Assembly: GCA_046539045.1 (NCBI GenBank)
Contig: JBKHHU010000173.1
Coordinates: 1 to 7,208, forward strand
DNA from: JBKHHU01 sp046539045
Lineage (GTDB): Bacteria; Planctomycetota; Phycisphaerae; SM23-33
Direction of reading: 5' to 3'
DNA length: 7,208 nt
Each line of letters starts with the position of its first letter. The stretch's first letter is position 1. Shown one piece after another: positions 1 to 4,785 of this stretch. The notes under the pieces were generated by a model, which was not told the DNA's origin, did not search any database, and saw only the letters and a list, made by a program, of their open reading frames with translations. Position numbers and translations under genes: made by a program.

Positions 1-46
1 GGGGCCCGAGCAAGCAGTCAAGGTCGCCAGACCGTGGTCGAGTGAA

Positions 47-155
47 CACAAGTTCGCGTCGTTCGCGCTGTTCGTGGCTGACAACCCTTTGACCATGAAT
101 GACCTCCGTGCTCTCCGCGCCTCGGCGGCCACCTTCCATCTTTCGCCCCTGCCGG
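47..155. repeat. Direct repeat, copy 1 (about 105 bp)
   Basis: This segment recurs in the same orientation at 283-387. Bases 61-122 are identical to 297-358 (62 bp). Outside that core the copies differ by about three substitutions, one 3-nt gap and one 1-nt gap. On the minus strand it reads with GGAGAGCACGGAGG followed by a region rich in CACGAAC and GCGAAC words. That is a style of non-coding repeat I have seen scattered between genes in planctomycete and related genomes (family knowledge, not searched). It has no transposase or obvious terminal inverted repeats. Confidence 0.8.
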
Positions 156-239
156 GGCTCTTCATCTTTTCAGGTCCTTCCTGTCCCCGGGTTCCCTTCG
201 GTCACCCGGGGCTACTATCTTCCCGCCCCTGCCGGGGCG
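145..239. repeat. Cassette of three GC-rich hairpins
   Basis: Three perfect short hairpins sit in 95 bp. GCCCC at 145-149 pairs with GGGGC at 154-158 across a TGCC loop. CCCCGGGT at 185-192 pairs with ACCCGGGG at 204-211 across an 11-nt loop containing CCTTCGG. CGCCCC at 224-229 pairs with GGGGCG at 234-239, again across TGCC. The first and last are near copies of each other (CGCCCCTGCCGGGG at 144-157 and 224-237). The arrangement resembles a REP-type structured repeat unit. It is not placed like a simple terminator, as it is more than 200 bp past the nearest gene end and no T-run follows. Confidence 0.65.
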
Positions 240-282
240 GAGTCACCGCAGTTTCGACGCGCCGCGATTGGCAATACCCAAC

Positions 283-387
283 CACAAGTTCGCGTGGTTC
301 GCGCTGTTCGTGGCTGACAACCCTTTGACCATGAATGACCTCCGTGCTCTCCGCGCCTTGGCCACCTTCGATCTTTCGCCCTGCCGG
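283..387. repeat. Direct repeat, copy 2
   Basis: Second copy of the repeat at 47-155, offset by 236 bp at its start. It is shorter by four bases owing to a 3-nt and a 1-nt deletion around 359-380. The copies are in different reading frames relative to any open frame across the region, which argues against a coding role. The end of the repeat keeps only a degraded version of the GC-rich hairpin that follows copy 1 (CTGCCGGTGG instead of CTGCCGGGGC). Confidence 0.8.
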
Positions 388-426
388 TGGCACGGCTGAA
401 GGAATCGCCCGGCACCCTCGCAAGCT

Positions 427-442
427 CAGGCTAAATACGTAC
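427..442 (-). repeat. 16-nt motif GTACGTRTTTAGCCTG, copy behind the AsmA-like gene
   Basis: On the minus strand this reads GTACGTATTTAGCCTG and begins about 28 bp after the stop codon of the AsmA-like gene. The plus strand at 4560-4575 has the same 16-mer with one change (G for A at the seventh base), 15 bp after the stop of the cysteine-cluster gene. Both copies point away from the gene they follow. Confidence 0.6.
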
Positions 443-457
443 GGGTCGGGAGACCCG
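442..457 (-). terminator. Hairpin just past the AsmA-like gene, possible terminator
   Basis: CGGGTC at 442-447 pairs with GACCCG at 452-457 around a four-base loop, 14 bp beyond the stop codon of the minus-strand gene. Read on the minus strand it is followed by TACGTATTTAGCC, which has only a short T stretch, so intrinsic termination would be weak. The sequence just past the stem matches a motif behind another gene (see 427-442 and 4560-4575). Confidence 0.4.
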
Positions 458-470
458 CCAACCGGAGTGC

Positions 471-1418
471 TTAAAGACGTTCGAGGATATCGGCAGGGCT
501 TTTCTCCCCGTCCTCGTCCTCGTCCTCGTCCTCGGCGTCCTGCGTGGTGGACTGGTCTTTCTCGCCGTTGCCGAGGAGTTTGTCGATGGTCTTGTCCACT
601 CCGGCACCGGTTTTCTTGATCACGCTGTCCAGCTCGGTCTGCACCTTCTCGGCGATGTCCCCACCGACCTGGCTGACGAACTTGGAAGCGTTCTGGCCGA
701 GTTGAGCAGCCGCGTCGGCGATGCTTTCCTGCAGGTCCTCCAGGTACTTCGCGTCGATCTTTCCTTTGGCTTCGTTCATGACAGCAGCCAGCAGCGCCGG
801 CACGAGGCGGGCGATCACCTTGCGGACGGTGGCGGGATCGTCGCTGGCCAGGTCGTCCAAGACCAGTTCGTCGATCGTGGCGGACTGGGAGACGGTCTTA
901 CCCTCGTTCAGCGAAGGCAGATGGAACGTGGCGGTGACTTTTCGGATGCGGACCTGATCGATGCGGACCTTTTTTCCACCGGCTTCGGGGTCTTTGGGCT
1001 CCGGCTGGTCGGTCTTGGCGAATTTCTCGATGTTGGCCATCACCTCTTCGATGTTGGAGCCCTTGAGGCCCTTCTTCTCGATGTGGATGTCCACGCCCTC
1101 CAGTTCGAATTGCCGGACGTGCACGATTTCATCGAAGAGGGAAGAGGTCTCCACCCCCAGGCCTATGTCATCCATCTTCATCATGTGAGGCGAGTCATAC
1201 CTCTCGGGATTGCTGATCCGAAGGTTTTCCATGCCCAGGTTTCCGCTCAGGAGTTTGACATCGACGCCGTCGACGGTCGTATCCACGCCCAGAACCATCG
1301 TCCCGCCGCGCTGGATTCCCTCCTTGGCGATATCGTTGACGTAGTACACCGTGACAGCCAGCGCGATCACGACGATCAGCAGCAGGCCCGCCAGTGCGTA
1401 CAGCAGGATCTTCTTCAT
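471..1418 (-). CDS. AsmA-like membrane-anchored protein with acidic tail
   Basis: This 315-residue protein has one N-terminal membrane segment (about residues 4-27, after M-K-K), so most of it should lie on the far side of the inner membrane. Residues 40-125 follow the layout of AsmA/DUF748-type proteins: a G-V-D-V-K-L-L-S-G-N stretch, L-R-I-S-N-P-E-R-Y at 66-74, alternating short beta-like segments, and L-K-G-S-N-I near 118-123. Family members are linked to outer-membrane or envelope maintenance; the exact role here is unknown. Residues 205-285 are predicted to be helical and amphipathic. The end is highly acidic, with alternating E and D at 296-303 encoded by a hexanucleotide repeat. The start is supported by AGGGGA about 6 nt upstream and by the membrane segment beginning at once. 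A candidate promoter lies at 1468-1497, so it may be transcribed apart from the gene before it. It is much shorter than classical AsmA, so only the N-terminal module is represented. Confidence 0.75.
   Translation of the reverse strand: MKKILLYALAGLLLIVVIALAVTVYYVNDIAKEGIQRGGTMVLGVDTTVDGVDVKLLSGNLGMENLRISNPERYDSPHMMKMDDIGLGVETSSLFDEIVHVRQFELEGVDIHIEKKGLKGSNIEEVMANIEKFAKTDQPEPKDPEAGGKKVRIDQVRIRKVTATFHLPSLNEGKTVSQSATIDELVLDDLASDDPATVRKVIARLVPALLAAVMNEAKGKIDAKYLEDLQESIADAAAQLGQNASKFVSQVGGDIAEKVQTELDSVIKKTGAGVDKTIDKLLGNGEKDQSTTQDAEDEDEDEDGEKSPADILERL
511..534. repeat. Hexanucleotide microsatellite (TCCTCG)4 inside a gene
   Basis: Four perfect tandem copies of TCCTCG lie within the AsmA-like gene and encode the alternating acidic run near its C-terminus. 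Because the unit is six bases, changes in copy number would lengthen or shorten the acidic tail without shifting the frame. Confidence 0.85.
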
Positions 1419-1467
1419 GTCGGTTCCCCTTCAGTAAAGGTTTGGAGTCGATACTCGGTTGCCCTCA

Positions 1468-1497
1468 ATTATTCCCGATGGGCGGTGAGAATGCAAA
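1468..1497 (-). promoter_or_regulatory. Candidate sigma-70 promoter for the AsmA-like gene
   Basis: On the minus strand, TTTGCA (1492-1497) and AATAAT (1468-1473) are separated by 18 bp. They match the -35 and -10 consensus at four and five of six positions. Transcription would begin near 1461, giving a leader of about 43 nt that includes the AGGGGA ribosome site. The element lies in the only AT-richer part of the 99-bp gap between the glycosyltransferase and the AsmA-like gene. Confidence 0.5.
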
Positions 1498-1517
1498 GGT
1501 CCGGCAGGGCACAGTTT

Positions 1518-2639
1518 TCAATCTGCTCTCAGCCGGGCGATTCGGCGGTCCAGATCGCCGGCCAGGACGGGCCAGGTGTACCTGCCGGCAATCCGGCGGG
1601 CCAAGGCGGTTCTCTCGTTCCACCAGCGGCGGTTGTGGAGACGACCGCCAAGCCACAGCAGGTGCTCTGTGAGGGTCTCGACGCTGCCGTCATAGAAGAA
1701 GTCACGTGCTTCGGGCCGGCGGTCCAGATCGAAGACTTCCGGGTATGCCAGGCGCATCGGCAGAACCGGCAGGGTCCCGGCCCGGGCTGCTTCCACTGCG
1801 CTGATCCCGAAGAACTCGTGATTGGAGGTGGAGACGAACACATCCGCCCGTGCCAACGCCGAGAGGTAGTCCCGTCGCGAATCGAGATACCCCCAATGAT
1901 CGATCCGCTCGGCGAATTCCGCCCGGGCGGCGGCGAAACAGGCGGGGCTGGTCCGGTACGCCTGGCCGAGCACGCTGAGGCGGAAGTTCATGCCGCGACG
2001 GGCCAGCGCTGTCAGGGCGGCGAAGAAATCTTCCGGATTCTTGTCGAATTCCCACCGTGCTGCCCACGCGATCCGCAACGGCCCCGGCTGTCGCTGCTCT
2101 GTCCGGCCCGGGGCGTCTTCGATCCCGACCGGTACGACCCGGGATTTGTCCCTGATCGCTCCCACCGCATCAGCGTGGCCGTGGTCGGGCATGCGTTTGA
2201 GCAGCGCCTCCAACGCGTCCAGGAACTCCGTCCGATGAAACGCGGAGTTGAACCATACCTGCTCGGCGGCCAGGGCGGTGGTGAAGTTCGTGTAGGCGAA
2301 GTGCAGGTCGCGCCGGTCTTCCTCCCGCACCGGGTAGGTCAACTGGTTCTCGTGAAAGTACGCAACCGTCGGCACGTCCCGTAGGGCGGCGGGAGCCAGC
2401 CCGCGGAACTCCGCGAGGTTCAGCATGTCCGAGCAGAAAACCGCATCCCACCGCTGACTCTCATGCAGCAGTTCCTCGGCGCGCCGGGCCAGCGTGACCG
2501 GGCCATGACGCATCCGCCATTTCCACTTGTAGGCGCCCAAGCCCAGCACGGTCCACTCGTGCCCGCTCGCGGCAGACCAGCCGTCCAGAAACGCCTTGTG
2601 CGATCCGCCGTAGTGCGGCTCCAGTGCGAGAATCTTCAT
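1518..2639 (-). CDS. DUF3524/GTDC1-type glycosyltransferase, bacterial relative of tRNA-queuosine mannosyltransferase
   Basis: This 373-residue GT-B glycosyltransferase closely resembles animal GTDC1, now called QTMAN, which adds mannose to queuosine in tRNA-Asp in the cytosol. Matching blocks are E-P-H-Y-G-G-S-H-K at 7-15, K-W-K-W-R at 38-42, S-D-M-L-N-L-A-E-F at 70-78, Y-F-H-E-N-Q-L-T-Y-P-V at 94-104, F-N-S-A-F at 130-134 and M-P-D-H at 150-153. The C-terminal half is GT4-like: R-I-A-W-A-A-R-W-E-F-D-K-N-P near 189-202 and an E-x7-E motif (E275, E283) in H-E-F-F-G-I-S-A-V-E-A, which normally contacts the nucleotide-sugar donor. No signal peptide or membrane segment is seen. I start at 2639 rather than 2681: the family begins with M-K-I-L-x-L-E, and this ATG overlaps the upstream stop as ATGA, indicating translational coupling. 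The family is confident; the substrate in bacteria is inferred. Confidence 0.85.
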   Translation of the reverse strand: MKILALEPHYGGSHKAFLDGWSAASGHEWTVLGLGAYKWKWRMRHGPVTLARRAEELLHESQRWDAVFCSDMLNLAEFRGLAPAALRDVPTVAYFHENQLTYPVREEDRRDLHFAYTNFTTALAAEQVWFNSAFHRTEFLDALEALLKRMPDHGHADAVGAIRDKSRVVPVGIEDAPGRTEQRQPGPLRIAWAARWEFDKNPEDFFAALTALARRGMNFRLSVLGQAYRTSPACFAAARAEFAERIDHWGYLDSRRDYLSALARADVFVSTSNHEFFGISAVEAARAGTLPVLPMRLAYPEVFDLDRRPEARDFFYDGSVETLTEHLLWLGGRLHNRRWWNERTALARRIAGRYTWPVLAGDLDRRIARLRAD

Positions 2640-3829
2640 CGGTCGGCGGGTTTCTCCTGCTTGGACAGCTCCTTGCGCCACGCGTCGACTTCCGTACCGT
2701 GCTCCTTGCCGGTCAGCTTCTCCAGCCGTGCGGCGATGAGTTTCGCGTTGTCGCCTTCGGTCTTGCCAAGCAGGTCCACCAGATACTCCGTGTCCGTGAG
2801 CAGGCCGAGGCGGAGGACAAGCCGCGGTAGCTTCAGTTCCTTCTCATGCTTGGCCAGGGCGTCGGTGATGCGCTGCTGCGCTTCGGGGGAAAGCTCCTCC
2901 TCGGCCAGGGCCTTCTCGTATACCGGATAGCCCCGCAGCACCGTCTGGCCGATCTTCTTGCTTGCTTCCTGACGCGTTCGGAACTGGTCGGACTGCAGGT
3001 CCGCTACCATGCCCCTGAATTTTGCCCGCTCTTCCTTTCTCAGTGGCTTGCGGAGCATGTTCAGAACGGTGCTTTTGACCTGCTGGGAATAAGCCGTCAC
3101 CGGCGGACGGATGCCGTTGAACCGCAGCAGCGGGAACAGCGTGTTCTCCGCATAGTCGCGGTTTTCGGTGTAGAACTCCGAGAAGTCTTTGGCGTCTTTG
3201 CGGACGGTCTTGTCGCCGGCAAGGTGAAAGACGCTGAAGCCCCGGAGGTTCTGTCGGACGATCAGCGTCAACGGTCCCGTGCCGTTGACCAGCGTGATCT
3301 GCAGCCCGTTGTCGTGCTCGCGGAACCGCAGCAACTTGCCGTCGTCGGCGTCCTCAACCAGCAGGGCCTGGAACGAGTCCTCCGCGGGTACGAAGGACGC
3401 ATGGAAACCCATCTTGCCGAATGTGTAGCTGCGCTGTCCGTTGACGTTTCCTTGCCCCCGGGACGTGAAGCCGACCTTCTGCCCGAAATTCGCGATGAGC
3501 CCGCTGATTCCTCCGGTGAGGCCCTGATACCGACGCAACTGGAGCTCAATCATCTTCTCCGGCAGGCCGCGTTTCCTGTATTGCTCCCGCAGTTTTTCGA
3601 GGCGTTTCTTGGTTTTTTCGGGGGCGGCGGCCTTCTCCCAATGTTCGCGGTCGAGCACCAGTTTGCCGTCTTCCATGGTCAGCGCGAAAATGTCATGCAG
3701 CGGCTCGCTTGCCATGTGGATCGGGCCTTTACGATAACCGGGTTTGGCTTCATTCTCTGCCGCGAAAGCAGAACCGGCCGGCACTGTCAAGGCTGCCAGC
3801 GTAAGAACGATCAGGTTGGTGAGTTTCAT
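2636..3829 (-). CDS. Secreted protein of unknown function with HEAT-like C-terminal segment
   Basis: I do not recognise a named family for this 397-residue protein. Residues 1-23 form a signal peptide (basic start, hydrophobic core, S-A-F-A before A-E-N-E), so it should be exported. Residues 60-105 are charged and helical, rich in K, R and E. Residues 130-235 look beta-rich (Y-T-F-G-K-M-G-F-H-A-S-F and L-T-L-I-V-R-Q-N-L). Residues 275-325 contain F-R-T-R-Q-E-A-S-K-K-I and L-S-P-E-A-Q-Q-R-I, like the short HEAT-type unit common in planctomycete secreted and WD40-linked proteins. The end has L-E-K-L-T-G-K-E-H-G-T-E...W-R-K, another motif I associate with that phylum. The start at 3829 is set by the signal peptide and by GGGAG 6 nt upstream; an in-frame ATG 119 codons earlier would run into the divergent gene. 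The stop overlaps the start of the glycosyltransferase by 4 bp. Confidence 0.8.
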   Translation of the reverse strand: MKLTNLIVLTLAALTVPAGSAFAAENEAKPGYRKGPIHMASEPLHDIFALTMEDGKLVLDREHWEKAAAPEKTKKRLEKLREQYRKRGLPEKMIELQLRRYQGLTGGISGLIANFGQKVGFTSRGQGNVNGQRSYTFGKMGFHASFVPAEDSFQALLVEDADDGKLLRFREHDNGLQITLVNGTGPLTLIVRQNLRGFSVFHLAGDKTVRKDAKDFSEFYTENRDYAENTLFPLLRFNGIRPPVTAYSQQVKSTVLNMLRKPLRKEERAKFRGMVADLQSDQFRTRQEASKKIGQTVLRGYPVYEKALAEEELSPEAQQRITDALAKHEKELKLPRLVLRLGLLTDTEYLVDLLGKTEGDNAKLIAARLEKLTGKEHGTEVDAWRKELSKQEKPADR

Positions 3830-3904
3830 CGAATACTCCCGGGCACTTGTCTGAGTCTTGTGTAATCGTGGATCGGCAGCAGGATTGCGACTCGGTTGGC
3901 GTCG

Positions 3905-3926
3905 CCGGGCAAGCCCGGACTTGCCC
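3905..3926. promoter_or_regulatory. Overlapping palindromes at the -35 region, operator-like
   Basis: GGGCAAG (3907-3913) and CTTGCCC (3920-3926) form a perfect 7-bp inverted repeat around a 6-bp centre. A second palindrome, CCGGG (3905-3909) with CCCGG (3914-3918), shares part of it. The right arm covers the candidate -35 hexamer of the plus-strand gene, where a repressor or activator dimer could act. It could instead be a GC-rich hairpin of no regulatory meaning. Confidence 0.4.
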
Positions 3927-3948
3927 CGGACCGGCCGCATGCTACACT
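3921..3948 (+). promoter_or_regulatory. Candidate sigma-70 promoter of the cysteine-cluster gene
   Basis: TTGCCC (3921-3926) and TACACT (3943-3948) are 16 bp apart and match the -35 and -10 consensus at four and four of six positions. Transcription would start near 3955, leaving a leader of about 14 nt that still holds the GGAG ribosome site. Confidence 0.5.
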
Positions 3949-3968
3949 CCCTTGAGACGGAGTAACGA

Positions 3969-4544
3969 ATGGAAACGGGAAAACTTTCACAAATTGCGGG
4001 TCTGCGGGTGGATGTGGAGACGATCGCCTCGATCGGGTACCGGTGCGAACCGTCCAAATGCACCGGCGAGTCCGTCTGCTGCGCCGCGTTCGATATCTGC
4101 GTGGGACGCGACGAGTTGCCCCGGATCGCCGGTTGCGTCCCGCCGGCCTCCCGGTACGCGCCGCACCTTGCCGACGAGTTCGACAACCCGTTCGAGCCGA
4201 CCGGAGACGGCCTCTATTCTGTGGAGACCGACGAACATGGGCTGTGCTGCTTTGCCTTCGCATCCGAGGAAACGGGCGTGTTGTGTTCCATCCATGCCGC
4301 CGCCCTGGCCGAGGGGCTGGACGCCTACCGGATCAAACCCCTCGGGTGTGCGCTCTGGCCGCTGTCGCTGATCGAGGGCGAGCATCCGGTGCTGACGGTG
4401 GATCCGTCGGCGTGGGAGTTTCCGTGTGTCCGGGAGCGGACGCCCGTAGCGGACGCGCCGCTCGATGCGGAAATCCGGCGGATTCTGGATGCGCTTTACG
4501 GGCAGGAATTCTCTGCCGCCGTTGCGTCGGCCATCCATGGCTGA
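3969..4544 (+). CDS. DUF3109/YkgJ-type cysteine-cluster protein
   Basis: This 191-residue soluble protein contains eleven cysteines. The first cluster is C26-x4-C31-x5-C37-C38 with T-G-E-S-V-C-C. Further cysteines are C44, C56, C93-C94, C106, C127 and C153. The segment G-L-C-C-F-A-F at 91-97, C106 followed by I-H-A-A-A-L, and K-P-L-G-C-A-L-W-P-L at 123-132 match the arrangement of DUF3109 and YkgJ-like proteins, where K-P-x-x-C-x-L-x-P follows a C-x-I-x-x-A block. These families are annotated as zinc- or iron-chelating or Fe-S proteins, but their biochemical role is poorly defined. The start has GGAG at 3959-3962, 6 nt before ATG. It is a single-gene unit, divergent from the secreted-protein gene and convergent with ruvB. 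No signal peptide is seen, so it is expected in the cytoplasm. Confidence 0.75.
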   Translation: METGKLSQIAGLRVDVETIASIGYRCEPSKCTGESVCCAAFDICVGRDELPRIAGCVPPASRYAPHLADEFDNPFEPTGDGLYSVETDEHGLCCFAFASEETGVLCSIHAAALAEGLDAYRIKPLGCALWPLSLIEGEHPVLTVDPSAWEFPCVRERTPVADAPLDAEIRRILDALYGQEFSAAVASAIHG

Positions 4545-4559
4545 GGCGGGCCAGCAGGC

Positions 4560-4575
4560 GTACGTGTTTAGCCTG
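4560..4575 (+). repeat. 16-nt motif GTACGTRTTTAGCCTG, copy behind the cysteine-cluster gene
   Basis: This copy reads GTACGTGTTTAGCCTG, matches 427-442 on the opposite strand at 15 of 16 positions, and starts 15 bp after the stop codon. It is followed by a short hairpin, CAGCCT (4588-4593) pairing with AGGCTG (4597-4602) around GAA. Confidence 0.6.
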
Positions 4576-4617
4576 GCTGTTGCTTCTCAGCCTGAAAGGC
4601 TGGAATATCTACAGCGA

Positions 4618-4650
4618 AGGGTCAATCGCAGCCGTTTCGCGATTGACCCT
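4618..4650. terminator. Perfect 12-bp hairpin between convergent genes
   Basis: AGGGTCAATCGC (4618-4629) pairs perfectly with GCGATTGACCCT (4639-4650) around a 9-nt loop. It lies 74 bp past the stop of the cysteine-cluster gene. No T-run follows on either strand, so it is a poor classical intrinsic terminator, but it could still end or protect transcripts from both directions. Confidence 0.5.
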
Positions 4651-4692
4651 GGTAATCAGGCGGGAACCGCGCACATGATCGGGTTTCGCGGC

Positions 4693-4782
4693 GCAGGCTG
4701 AAGGCCTGCTATAGACCGCGCCGCTTCGGGAATGACCTTCTCCGGCGCACCGTCTATAGCAGCCCTGCTCTTTTTTCAGGGC
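4693..4782. repeat. Inverted pair of REP-like elements forming a long imperfect palindrome
   Basis: CTGCTATAGAC (4706-4716) is the exact reverse complement of 4752-4762, and GCGCCG (4718-4723) pairs with CGGCGC (4743-4748) inside it. Each half is preceded by its own short hairpin with an A-rich loop: GCAGGC (4693-4698) with GCCTGC (4704-4709), and GCCCTG (4762-4767) with CAGGGC (4777-4782). Read outward-in, both halves follow the same order: small hairpin, CTGCTATAGAC, then GCGCCG. This is the head-to-head layout of paired REP elements. It begins 3 bp past the stop of ruvB. Confidence 0.7.
4762..4782 (-). terminator. Hairpin just after ruvB, possible terminator
   Basis: On the minus strand GCCCTG and CAGGGC form a 6-bp stem around a loop of AAAAAAGAG, only 3 bp past the ruvB stop. 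The A-run is in the loop rather than a T-run after the stem, so it is not a textbook intrinsic terminator; position is the main argument. Confidence 0.35.
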
Positions 4783-4785
4783 GGC

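Larger units (their letters stand above)
1..470. other. Intergenic region rich in repeats, no convincing gene
   Basis: This stretch lies downstream of the minus-strand AsmA-like gene and I find no gene in it. A plus-strand frame stays open from base 2 to 328, but it runs through one copy of a direct repeat and through GC-rich hairpins. The second repeat copy lies in a different frame and is not read the same way, so the openness looks like a by-product of GC content. The identifiable contents are the two direct repeats, the hairpin cassette between them and a hairpin near the end of the AsmA-like gene; each is listed separately. Bases 1-45 could be the tail of a gene ending in TGA at 43-45, but 14 codons without a recognisable motif are not enough to claim it. 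Confidence 0.7.
3830..3968. promoter_or_regulatory. Divergent promoter region
   Basis: These 139 bp separate the minus-strand secreted-protein gene from the plus-strand cysteine-cluster gene, so promoters for both directions should lie here. The plus-strand promoter can be identified (listed separately). On the minus side I see only poor -10 candidates near the ATTACACAAG stretch (about 3854-3863), without a convincing -35. The palindromes at 3905-3926 lie between the two transcription units. Confidence 0.55.

Noticed and set aside
74..328. An 84-codon open frame on the plus strand near the window start
   Set aside because: It is composed of repeat and hairpin sequence, and the second repeat copy is not in the same frame.
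47..387. A CRISPR-like array
   Set aside because: There are only two copies of a repeat far longer than CRISPR repeats, with a structured rather than a unique spacer, and no cas genes.
702..2384. A 560-codon open frame on the plus strand
   Set aside because: It runs antisense through two well-supported minus-strand genes and the gap between them. Its product has no recognisable domain, whereas the opposite strand encodes a clear glycosyltransferase and a membrane-anchored protein.
2640..2681. A 14-codon N-terminal extension of the glycosyltransferase
   Set aside because: The family begins at M-K-I-L; the shorter start also forms the ATGA overlap with the upstream gene.
2846..3865. A 339-codon open frame on the plus strand
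   Set aside because: It is antisense to the secreted-protein gene, which has a signal peptide, a ribosome site and an overlap with its neighbour. The plus-strand product shows no domain.
3830..4186. A 119-codon N-terminal extension of the secreted protein
   Set aside because: It would bury the signal peptide inside the protein and overlap the divergent gene; the start at 3829 has GGGAG at the correct distance.
4043..4678. A 211-codon open frame on the plus strand overlapping the cysteine-cluster gene
   Set aside because: It is arginine-rich and without motifs, typical of a shifted frame in GC-rich DNA; the other frame has conserved cysteine blocks and a good ribosome site.
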